DNA from: MWCR01 sp041665165
GTDB lineage: Bacteria; Patescibacteriota; Patescibacteriia; 2-12-FULL-60-25
Assembly: GCA_041665165.1 (NCBI GenBank)
Contig: JBAYJJ010000022.1
Location: 1 to 23,151 of the forward strand
Direction of reading: 5' to 3'
DNA length: 23,151 nucleotides
Every line of letters starts with the position of its first letter. Position 1 is the first letter of the stretch. Positions 6,876-12,575 of this stretch are shown here, in pieces. The position numbers and the translations under genes were made by a program. A model generated the notes under the pieces. That model saw only the letters and a list, made by a program, of their open reading frames with translations. It was not told the DNA's origin and did not search any database.

Positions 6876-7253
6876 CATTTGTCCTGGCGTTTCCGCTAGG
6901 GATGGACTATATCATTCCCGACGTCACATCGGGATGAGGCGCTTCGAATCGAGCTTGGCTCGACCCTACTCCATTGCTGGATAGTCTCTGAACCTTCCCC
7001 ACTTCGCGTAAAGCTACGTGGGACTTGGCTTCTGATTACCGTAGTCGCCCGATCGGCGGCTGTAGGCTTCCAGAAGTTCACCTCATTTTTCAATCCACCT
7101 TCGCCTCAGGCTTCGGTGGAAAGCTGCGTTATGCCGGCGTGTACATCGCGAAGCTTTTTGCGCCGTTTGGCGACTGCCTTCTTGATGTAATCGGCACGAT
7201 CGGCATAGGTTCGCTTACTCTTCATAAGTTTGGCTTATGAATCAAGCATGTTC
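6876..7253 (-). ncRNA. Group I self-splicing intron, subgroup IA-like, 378 nt
   Basis: The catalytic core is recognisable on the minus strand. The R element GGTTCAGAGACTAT (6994-6981) and S element ATGATATAGTCC (6915-6904) pair as P7 (GACTAT with ATAGTC). P3 pairs ATGAGGTG-AA-CTTC (7086-7073) with GAAG-CGCCTCAT (6945-6934) in 12 bp around an AA bulge. P2 is an 8-bp perfect stem (7241-7221). P8 is CCCGA/TCGGG (6933-6917), and P9 is a GAAA-capped stem (6900-6883). Two extra hairpins between P7 and P3' (6980-6971 and 6963-6949) fit P7.1/P7.2 of subgroup IA. The last base is G. I could not draw a convincing P1: only U35-G7 and G34-C8 of the intron pair clearly. Confidence 0.88.
7106..7225 (-). 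pseudogene. Remnant of an HNH homing endonuclease inside the intron
   Basis: A 39-codon frame starts at the ATG in the P2 hairpin and reads KSKRTYADRADYIKKAVAKR from residue 2, then RKKLR, then DVHAGITQLSTEA and a stop. The first part matches the usual N-terminus of a small HNH endonuclease family (S+R.Y.DRA.Y..KAV.+RR+KLR). In the members I remember, these proteins end in CANCHRE.HAGIT. The remnant therefore looks like the two ends joined, with the central 70 or so residues that hold the zinc cysteines and HNH residues deleted. This family match is from memory and should be tested by search. No catalytic activity is possible. The DNA also overlaps the intron region between P2 and P3. Confidence 0.6.
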
Positions 7254-7338
7254 ACAGTCTTCTGCTCTACCGCTGAGCTACCCCGGAATGTGCTCAAAGC
7301 ATTGCTCCGAGCGAGGTTAATATTAACCAATACTCCAG

Positions 7339-7365
7339 AAAAAGGCAAGGCCTATATCATAGGCC
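7339..7365 (-). terminator. Terminator of the Ig-like protein gene
   Basis: On the minus strand GGCCTAT-GAT-ATAGGCC (7365-7349) is a perfect 7-bp stem with a 3-nt loop, followed by TTGCCTTTTT. It lies 25 nt after the stop codon and before the tRNA. A separate perfect palindrome GGTTAATATTAACC lies at 7314-7327, upstream of the tRNA. Confidence 0.8.
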
Positions 7366-7390
7366 TCTTTCAACCTCCATGTGGGAGCAT

Positions 7391-8620
7391 TTATTGCACT
7401 TTAGTCAATGTAAACGTGCCTGTGCCTGGCGAGGTGTAGATGACCTTGCCGGAAAATTGCGTGCCAGATACGGATGGGACCAAAAGACTGAATTTACAGG
7501 TTTGTCCGGCGATGCCCTGTGAACTCTCTCTTCCTCCTGGCGTTACATAGCGTTGTGCTTCTGGGTTGTCGCAAGCGTCCAGGTCAATAATCGCGGCTGA
7601 CTCGTTTTTGTAATACGAACCCTGGCTGCTTCCGGCTTGGACTTTTAGCGGAATGTTTGATGCGGACCCGCCGACTAACGTGCAATCTTCGCTTGGCCCC
7701 CAGTTACTGGGCGGCTGTTGCAAGGCCACGGTTTCAGAACCGGTCAAGGTTCCCGTTCCCCGGCGTTTCCCGGATTCAAATCTATCGGTGCGTTTCATTG
7801 CTTCGGCTAATGCCTCTGGCATGGTGAAGGTAAATGTCATACTGCCACTGAGCGACCCATCCCCAGGGTCGCACCCGCTGCCTGATGCATGGGAACACAC
7901 GCACCGCCCTTGGGTCGTGATTGTACCTTGCCAGGTTTCCGATGTGACTTTGTCTTTGACATTGAATGCTACGTCTCCGCACTTTTCCGTTTTTGTGGTG
8001 TCTGTCACGCACACGCGGAATGCAAAATGCCCTTTTGCTTTTGGCGCGCCTGTCAGATGAGCTTTTGAACCGACGGTCGTGATTTGCATGCCAAACGGCA
8101 TGGGGCCGCTCACTGCTTCGCGCGCAAATTTATATGGAGGCATGCCGCCAGATGCTGTGGCGATTGTCACATTGTATGATTGACCAACTGTCAGATCCGG
8201 TGGATTTGCGGTCGTGATAGCTGGCGGGCTTGGTTTTACTGTGATAGAAAGTTTTACGGTCTGTGTTTTTCCTTTTTTGTCTTTCACCTGTACGACAAAA
8301 GGGGCAAAAGTTTTTTTAGTCACGCCTGATGATAAGATTGTCATGCCCGAAATGACGCCATCCGGGGTCAGCTTGAAACCGCTTGGCAAGGCTCCGCTTT
8401 TGACGCTCCAGACGAGAGGGGGCGTGCCTCCTTTGGCGATCAATTGGTACTTAGCCTGCGTTCCCGAAATCCAGGCCGGGAGGCTGGTGGTTGTTATGCG
8501 CAGCGCCTCAGGCTTAGCTGTGGCCGCATTGATTCCAACAGCCGCGAGTGCAACAGCAATACAGACGACGACTGCTGCAGTAACTGCTAAAACAGGATAA
8601 AGAACGTGTTTATTGTTCAT
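7391..8620 (-). CDS. Secreted surface protein with two putative-Ig (He_PIG-like) domains
   Basis: 409 aa. Residues 8-33 form a signal peptide or membrane anchor (AVTAAVVVCIAVALAAVG), so the rest is extracellular. Two beta-sandwich repeats follow. Repeat one (about 45-130) has the signature GGTPPLVWSVKSGALPSGFK then GVISG, ending VQVKDKKGKTQTVKLSITV. Repeat two (about 137-225) has GGMPPYKF, GPMPFGM and VCVTDTTKTEKCG. These match the He_PIG pattern (GG.PPY.W.....LP.G......G.ISG). The C-terminal 180 residues are of unknown type, with cysteine pairs (CVCSHASGSGC, then C near EDC, DACD and QTCK) that may form disulfides. The role is probably adhesion or envelope structure. The gene follows rpoD on the same strand but has its own extended -10 promoter, and the ATG lies 10 nt after it with no Shine-Dalgarno. 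Confidence 0.8.
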   Translation of the reverse strand: MNNKHVLYPVLAVTAAVVVCIAVALAAVGINAATAKPEALRITTTSLPAWISGTQAKYQLIAKGGTPPLVWSVKSGALPSGFKLTPDGVISGMTILSSGVTKKTFAPFVVQVKDKKGKTQTVKLSITVKPSPPAITTANPPDLTVGQSYNVTIATASGGMPPYKFAREAVSGPMPFGMQITTVGSKAHLTGAPKAKGHFAFRVCVTDTTKTEKCGDVAFNVKDKVTSETWQGTITTQGRCVCSHASGSGCDPGDGSLSGSMTFTFTMPEALAEAMKRTDRFESGKRRGTGTLTGSETVALQQPPSNWGPSEDCTLVGGSASNIPLKVQAGSSQGSYYKNESAAIIDLDACDNPEAQRYVTPGGRESSQGIAGQTCKFSLLVPSVSGTQFSGKVIYTSPGTGTFTLTKVQ

Positions 8621-8630
8621 AATATATTTT

Positions 8631-8657
8631 ATTATATCACAAACAGCGTCACGCTGT
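8631..8657 (-). promoter_or_regulatory. Extended -10 promoter with an overlapping palindrome
   Basis: On the minus strand TGATATAAT (8639-8631) is a perfect TGnTATAAT extended -10, 10 nt before the ATG at 8620. Just upstream, ACAGCGTCACGCTGT (8643-8657) is a perfect 15-bp palindrome covering the -35 side. It could be an operator, or a weak terminator for rpoD, whose stop codon is 17 nt further upstream; only TTTG follows it as U-tract. Confidence 0.6.
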
Positions 8658-8674
8658 GGCCGCCAAAGAGTTTT

Positions 8675-9988
8675 TTAGTAGTCAGCCAATCTCCTGATCA
8701 TCGGATGCTGCTGGATCTTTTCCAAGGCTTTGGATTCAATTTGGCGGATGCGCTCGCGGGTGACGTCAAACTCTTTGCCCACTTCTTCCAAGGTGTGGCC
8801 TACGCCGTCTACCAGGCCAAAGCGCATTTCCAGGATTTTTTGTTCGCGCGGGGAAAGGTCTTTGATGATGTCTTTAACATAGTCCTTGAGGAGCTGAAGC
8901 CCGGCTGCGCGGTCAGGCGTGACATTCTTGATATCCTCAATAAAGTCCTCAAGCGTTGAGTCCTCATCATCTTCGCCGACTGATGTCTCAAGCGAAACAG
9001 TATCCTGCGAGATTTTGATGATGTGGCGCACTTTGTCCACTTCCTCGCCCATTTCAGCTGCGATTTCTTCGGGCAATGGTTCGCGCCCCAAGTCCTGGAT
9101 CAGCTGGCGCTCAATCTGCTGGAACTTGTTGATGGTTTCCACCATGTGGACCGGAATGCGGATGGTGCGGGATTGGTCAGCCAAAGCGCGCGTGATGGCC
9201 TGCCTGATCCACCAAGTGGCATAGGTTGAGAACTTATAGCCTTTGCGGTATTCAAATTTTTTGACTGCGCGGAACAAGCCGATGTTGCCTTCTTGGATCA
9301 AGTCCAGCAAAGACAAGGATTTGCCCATGAATTTTTTGGCAATGGAAACGACCAGGCGCAAGTTAGCCTCAATCAATTTCTTTTCGGCTTCTTTCTCCCC
9401 TCTTTCTTTGCGCTTGGCCAAAGCCACTTCTTCCTCGCCCTTGAGCAAAGGAATCTTTCCGATTTCGCGCAAATAGATTTGGATTGAGTCAGCCGTGATG
9501 TCAAACGGGTCAACCTTAAAGCCCATGACCTCTGGCACGGCGCTGTTCATCTGCGTCATGATGACTTGCCTGTCCTCTTTCCTGCCCAAAATCCCTTCCT
9601 TCATTTCCACGATACCGATTCCAGCGGCATCCAAACGATCCACGAATGCCTCATATGTCGGGATGTAATCCTCTATGTCAGGGAAAGCATATAAAACTTC
9701 AGTCTCGGTCAAAAAGCTCCTGGTGCGCGCCTTATCAAATAATTTATCCAAAGTTTCCTCCGAAGGCGCAGGAGTCTTTACATACGGCACTTTTGGGATG
9801 ATCTGCTGCTTGGTTTGCTTTTTCGGCTGAGGCTTTGCCGGCCCTTTCTTTTTCGGCTGGGGGGCGTGCTTCTTCTGGATCGGGCGTTTTTTATTGGGCA
9901 TGTGTTTCTTGTGTTTGTTCTTGGCTGGGGTGCTGGAAAAATTCTTTCGTCCTGATTGGCGTGAATTTTTTTTCTTATTGGTTGACAT
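8675..9988 (-). CDS. rpoD: Primary RNA polymerase sigma factor (sigma-70/RpoD/SigA)
   Basis: 437 aa. A Lys- and Pro-rich disordered N-terminus (1-80) precedes a region 1.1-like segment. Region 1.2 starts at DSIQIYLREIGKIPLL. Region 2 carries ANLRLVVSIAKKF, DLIQEGNIGLFRAVKKFEY and the -10-binding helix KGYKFSTYATWWIRQAITRA. Region 3 includes RTIRIPVHMVETINK. Region 4 has LSPREQKILEMRFGL and the -35-binding helix TLEEVGKEFDVTRERIRQIE. All are complete, so this is the housekeeping sigma factor. The start is set at 9988 (MSTNKKK) because GGAG lies 11 nt before it; the frame stays open 11 codons further to 10021. It lies downstream of dnaG on the same strand, the dnaG-rpoD order of many bacteria. 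An unusual repeat block separates the two genes. Confidence 0.96.
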   Translation of the reverse strand: MSTNKKKNSRQSGRKNFSSTPAKNKHKKHMPNKKRPIQKKHAPQPKKKGPAKPQPKKQTKQQIIPKVPYVKTPAPSEETLDKLFDKARTRSFLTETEVLYAFPDIEDYIPTYEAFVDRLDAAGIGIVEMKEGILGRKEDRQVIMTQMNSAVPEVMGFKVDPFDITADSIQIYLREIGKIPLLKGEEEVALAKRKERGEKEAEKKLIEANLRLVVSIAKKFMGKSLSLLDLIQEGNIGLFRAVKKFEYRKGYKFSTYATWWIRQAITRALADQSRTIRIPVHMVETINKFQQIERQLIQDLGREPLPEEIAAEMGEEVDKVRHIIKISQDTVSLETSVGEDDEDSTLEDFIEDIKNVTPDRAAGLQLLKDYVKDIIKDLSPREQKILEMRFGLVDGVGHTLEEVGKEFDVTRERIRQIESKALEKIQQHPMIRRLADY

Positions 9989-10020
9989 AGTTTTGCACTC
10001 CAGAATCGCTAGTCCACTCA

Positions 10021-10080
10021 AGTACTTGGTCCTGGGTACTTGGTCCTGGTGTTAGGACTGTGTACTTAGGACTGCGTACT
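10021..10080. repeat. 60-bp nested palindromic repeat between dnaG and rpoD
   Basis: GTACTTGGTCCTGG occurs twice in tandem (10022-10035 and 10036-10049). TTAGGACTGyGTACT then occurs twice (10052-10066 and 10067-10081). The two halves are inverted copies: AGTAC-3-GTCCT-2-GTAC-3-GTCCT faces its own complement around the loop GGTGTT. The transcript could fold into a long imperfect hairpin just before rpoD. Confidence 0.8.
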
Positions 10081-10110
10081 GTTGGTCGACCTGCGGAAGC
10101 GGAGAGCTAT

Positions 10111-10128
10111 GATCCCTTAGGTGGGATC
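10111..10128. repeat. Short hairpin overlapping the dnaG stop codon
   Basis: GATCCC-TTAGGT-GGGATC is a perfect 6-bp stem; its loop contains the dnaG stop codon. No U-tract follows, so it is not a standard terminator. Confidence 0.5.
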
Positions 10129-11991
10129 GTTTAGGTGATTGAATTGCGCGAGCAAAGCTTTTATGCGCTCGGTGTCGCCGAGGCGTTCTGCTTCGCGCAT
10201 CTGTTGTTCAATTTCTGAAAGGCTTTTTACCATTCCATATTCCTCAAGCCTTTTTTCTGTGCCAGCCAGCTCTTTTTCCAAGCCTGTTGGCGTCTGATCC
10301 TGGAATTCGCGATCCGCCAATATGGCGAGATAATCAACGAGCTGCTTAAGGTCTTGGTCCAGGCTCCGCCCAGAGGGCATCTCTGGGGAGGCTCTGCCCG
10401 GGGGGTCCCAAGCCGCAGCATTTGCGGGTGCTGTATTTGAAACACCGTCGCTTTGATTAATGCGCGAAGTATAGCGCTCATTTAAGGCCTTGTAAAGTAG
10501 CGCATGTGGAGGAGCAGACCAGTTGAACTTCACGGGATGGAACAGGTCAGCTTTAAGCATTATGGTCGCCAACCAGCGCGCTTCCAATTCCACGATGACA
10601 TCACGTAGATCGCTTTTCGCTGTTCGCTTCTCTGGTGTCGTGACTTGTGATTCGTGACCTGTCTGAGAAACAGTCATCTCACGTTTCACGTATCGCGTGT
10701 CACGAGATTTGGTTTCTGTTGCGCGGCTTAACACTGTTCTCAGAGCATCCGGTGAAATGTCCAAATCTTTGGCTAGTTTAGCAATCCAAGCATCCCTCTC
10801 AACCGGGTGCTGGATGTGCCTGCATTCGTTCAAGACAAACTGGGCAATGTCTTTTTTGCCTTCAGGCGTCTGGGGCGAAAACTGGGTGAAAGCGCGCACA
10901 TAAATCCATTCCATGATGGGCTTGGCTTTGCGCACTGCATCTTTCCAAAGCTCAACATCTTTTCTGATCAGCTCATCCGGGTCTTTGGCCAGGCTGGAAT
11001 CATAGCTGATGACTTTGATGGAAAACTCCATTTGGCGCGCCATGTCCAAGCCGCGCAAAGTCGCCATAGTGCCGGCGCTGTCCATATCAAAGGCAATCGC
11101 AAGATTGGATGAAAATCTTTTCAAAAGCGAAAGCTGCTCAAAGCTCAAAGCCGTACCCGAAGTCGCGACCACGTTTTGCACGCCGAATTGATGGGATGTC
11201 AGAGCATCCATATTGCCCTCAACTAGGATCGCCAAATCTTCGCGCTTGATATGGGCCTTAGCCTTGTCCAGTCCGTAAAGCACTGCGCTCTTCTTATACA
11301 GCGCTGTCTCAGGCGTGTTGATGTATTTGGCGACTTTTTCGTCAGTCAAGATCCTGCCCGTGAAGCCGATGACATGGCCGAAAGCATCCCAGATGGGAAA
11401 CATGAGCCTGGACCTGAAGCGATAATAAATCCCCTGCCCATGCTCTTTGGCCGCAGCCACTCCAGCCTCAATCAGGTCAGACGAGTTGAATCCCTGTTCT
11501 TTCAGTTTTTTCTCAAGTCCGCTCCAATCAGCCGGCGAATAGCCAATGCGCCAGATGTCAGCAGTCAAATCATCAATGCCGCGCTTTTTGATGTACTCGC
11601 GCGCCACGTTCGCATCAGAGTCTGAGATCAGTGTGTGCTGGTAAAGCTTGGCTACGTAATCATTCACATCCTGCAAGCGTTTTTTTACGCCCATTATTTT
11701 CTGGTCAAACTTGGGGAGCTGAATGCCGGCCTTTTGGGCCAAGAGCTCCAAAGCCTCCATGAACTCCATGCCTTCTACTTTTTCCACAAACGAAATCATG
11801 TCCCCGCCGATGTTGCATCCAAAACAGTGCCAGGATTGCCTGGGCCGGTTAACGAAAAAACTCGGGGTTTTTTCCTGATGAAACGGGCAATTAGCCTTAA
11901 AACTCCCGCTGCCCGCGGGCTTAAGCTGGAGGTATTCGCCGATCACATCCACTATGTCCAGCCTGGCTTTTATGTCTTCAACAGCATCCAT
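10117..11991 (-). CDS. dnaG: DNA primase DnaG
   Basis: 624 aa. The N-terminal zinc-binding domain has C35, H38, C56 and C59 (CPFH and CFGC). The RNA-polymerase domain includes YRFRSRLMFPI (190-200) and the toprim core with E258 in ILVEGNMDAL and D302/D304 in AFDMDSAG. These are the metal-binding residues that build RNA primers for replication. A variable region (about 425-460) leads to the C-terminal helical domain that normally binds the DnaB helicase. Within it, residues 514-545 are Pro/Gly/Ser-rich and encoded by palindromic, G+C-rich DNA, probably an inserted repeat. Residues 427-455 are also of low complexity, from DNA with repeated CGTGA/TCACG words. The start at 11991 gives the standard MDAVEDIKARLDIVDVI. 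The gene is divergent from the small plus-strand gene at 12093 and leads into rpoD. Confidence 0.96.
   Translation of the reverse strand: MDAVEDIKARLDIVDVIGEYLQLKPAGSGSFKANCPFHQEKTPSFFVNRPRQSWHCFGCNIGGDMISFVEKVEGMEFMEALELLAQKAGIQLPKFDQKIMGVKKRLQDVNDYVAKLYQHTLISDSDANVAREYIKKRGIDDLTADIWRIGYSPADWSGLEKKLKEQGFNSSDLIEAGVAAAKEHGQGIYYRFRSRLMFPIWDAFGHVIGFTGRILTDEKVAKYINTPETALYKKSAVLYGLDKAKAHIKREDLAILVEGNMDALTSHQFGVQNVVATSGTALSFEQLSLLKRFSSNLAIAFDMDSAGTMATLRGLDMARQMEFSIKVISYDSSLAKDPDELIRKDVELWKDAVRKAKPIMEWIYVRAFTQFSPQTPEGKKDIAQFVLNECRHIQHPVERDAWIAKLAKDLDISPDALRTVLSRATETKSRDTRYVKREMTVSQTGHESQVTTPEKRTAKSDLRDVIVELEARWLATIMLKADLFHPVKFNWSAPPHALLYKALNERYTSRINQSDGVSNTAPANAAAWDPPGRASPEMPSGRSLDQDLKQLVDYLAILADREFQDQTPTGLEKELAGTEKRLEEYGMVKSLSEIEQQMREAERLGDTERIKALLAQFNHLNDPT
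10357..10452. repeat. Palindromic G+C-rich insert within dnaG
   Basis: The block contains GCCCAGAG...CTCTGGGG, GGCTCCGCC...GGAGGC and ends GGGGGGTCCCA on the plus strand. The same core, CCAGAG facing CTCTGG, plus a nearby GGGTCCCA occur in the uvrB insert at 13359-13497. It encodes residues 514-545 of the primase. Exact borders are uncertain. Confidence 0.5.
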
Positions 11992-12034
11992 GGCCTAAGA
12001 TTACCGCACGTTTTGGCTTGCGTCCATGCGCACC

Positions 12035-12092
12035 TTGACTTTTATCAAGATTTGGACTTAAGTATGTCTGTTCGCAACCCATAGGAGGTCCC
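12035..12092 (+). promoter_or_regulatory. Promoter and strong Shine-Dalgarno of the 145-aa gene
   Basis: TTGACT (12035-12040), a 17-nt spacer and TTAAGT (12058-12063) form a fair sigma-70 promoter. AGGAGG (12083-12088) lies 4 nt before the ATG. A canonical Shine-Dalgarno is rare in this window. Confidence 0.7.
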
Positions 12093-12530
12093 ATGAAACA
12101 GGTTGTCGTGTTCCTTCCCAGCGAGATCTACACCATGCACCCGCCCTACCCGGCCGCTGTGCCCAAGTACCAGCTCAACCTCAAGGCAGATGGAGAGTAC
12201 GAGTACAAGTACTACTCCACAGGGCGGCTCGAGGCAGCCATCGCAGCTGGCTACGAAGTCTATGTGCTGAATGCCACGCCCGAGGGCAGGCCCTATGCCG
12301 AGTGGTGGCTCGCGCTCGTCCCGGCTGACCATGTGCTGTCCATTGATGGCTTTGAGACCATGGAATCCGGCTCAGTCAATGACGCGTTCATGGAGCTGTA
12401 CTCCAAACTCGGCTTGCCCTGGAACGAGAACGCCAAGCTCTGGCCCACGCACCTGTATGCCCTGTCCAACTACAACATCAAGCGCGGCTACCAAATCGAG
12501 CCTCTTGTCGCAGGTTTCATCCACAACTGA
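12093..12530 (+). CDS. Hypothetical 145-aa soluble protein
   Basis: No recognised family. It begins with a beta strand (MKQVVVFLP) followed by many aromatic residues (EIYTMHPPYP, YEYKYYSTGR). An alpha/beta-looking centre (RLEAAIAAGYEVYVLNATPE) leads to a Trp-rich middle (YAEWWLALVPADHVLSIDGF) and a C-terminus with two further aromatic clusters. There is no signal peptide or membrane segment. The strand-helix-strand opening resembles a small nucleotide-binding fold but carries no motif. It is a plus-strand gene wedged between dnaG and uvrB, both minus, with its own promoter, AGGAGG and terminator. Its codons favour C- and G-ending forms (TAC, AAG, CTC, GCC), unlike its neighbours. Both points suggest high expression or recent transfer. 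Confidence 0.8.
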   Translation: MKQVVVFLPSEIYTMHPPYPAAVPKYQLNLKADGEYEYKYYSTGRLEAAIAAGYEVYVLNATPEGRPYAEWWLALVPADHVLSIDGFETMESGSVNDAFMELYSKLGLPWNENAKLWPTHLYALSNYNIKRGYQIEPLVAGFIHN

Positions 12531-12550
12531 CGACCGCTCCGTCGACTCCC

Positions 12551-12573
12551 TCCCGTTTCTCGCGGGATTTTTT
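12551..12573 (+). terminator. Terminator of the 145-aa gene
   Basis: TCCCG-TTTCTCG-CGGGA forms a 5-bp stem followed by six T (12568-12573). It ends 2 nt before the uvrB stop codon of the opposite strand. Confidence 0.75.
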
Positions 12574-12575
12574 GT

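Larger units (their letters stand above)
6835..7287 (-). tRNA. tRNA-Asn(GUU) interrupted by a group I intron
   Basis: The exons are 7287-7254 (34 nt) and 6875-6835 (41 nt). Joined, they form a 75-nt tRNA with encoded CCA. The acceptor TCCGGGG pairs with CCCCGGA. The D-arm is GCTC-AGCGGTA-GAGC. The anticodon stem GAAGA pairs with TCTTT (one G-U), the loop is CTGTTAA with anticodon GTT, and the T-arm is GTGGG-TTCGATC-CCCAC. The discriminator is G, as in bacterial tRNA-Asn, and the GACTGTTAATC context is also typical. The break lies between nucleotides 35 and 36: the 5' exon ends in U and the intron ends in G, as group I splicing requires. Without splicing no anticodon loop can form, so this gene depends on the intron. 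Nothing in this window encodes a second tRNA-Asn. Confidence 0.9.

Noticed and set aside
6835..7287. Reading the split tRNA as tRNA-His (GTG in the 5' half) or tRNA-Thr (TGT in the 3' half).
   Set aside because: His fails because the bases after CTGTGAA cannot close the anticodon stem. Thr needs the intron to end in A, against the group I rule. Asn gives a paired stem, a final intron G, the G discriminator and the usual GACTGTTAATC context.
10021..10080. A CRISPR array between dnaG and rpoD.
   Set aside because: Units are only 14-15 nt, directly adjacent without spacers, and there are no cas genes.
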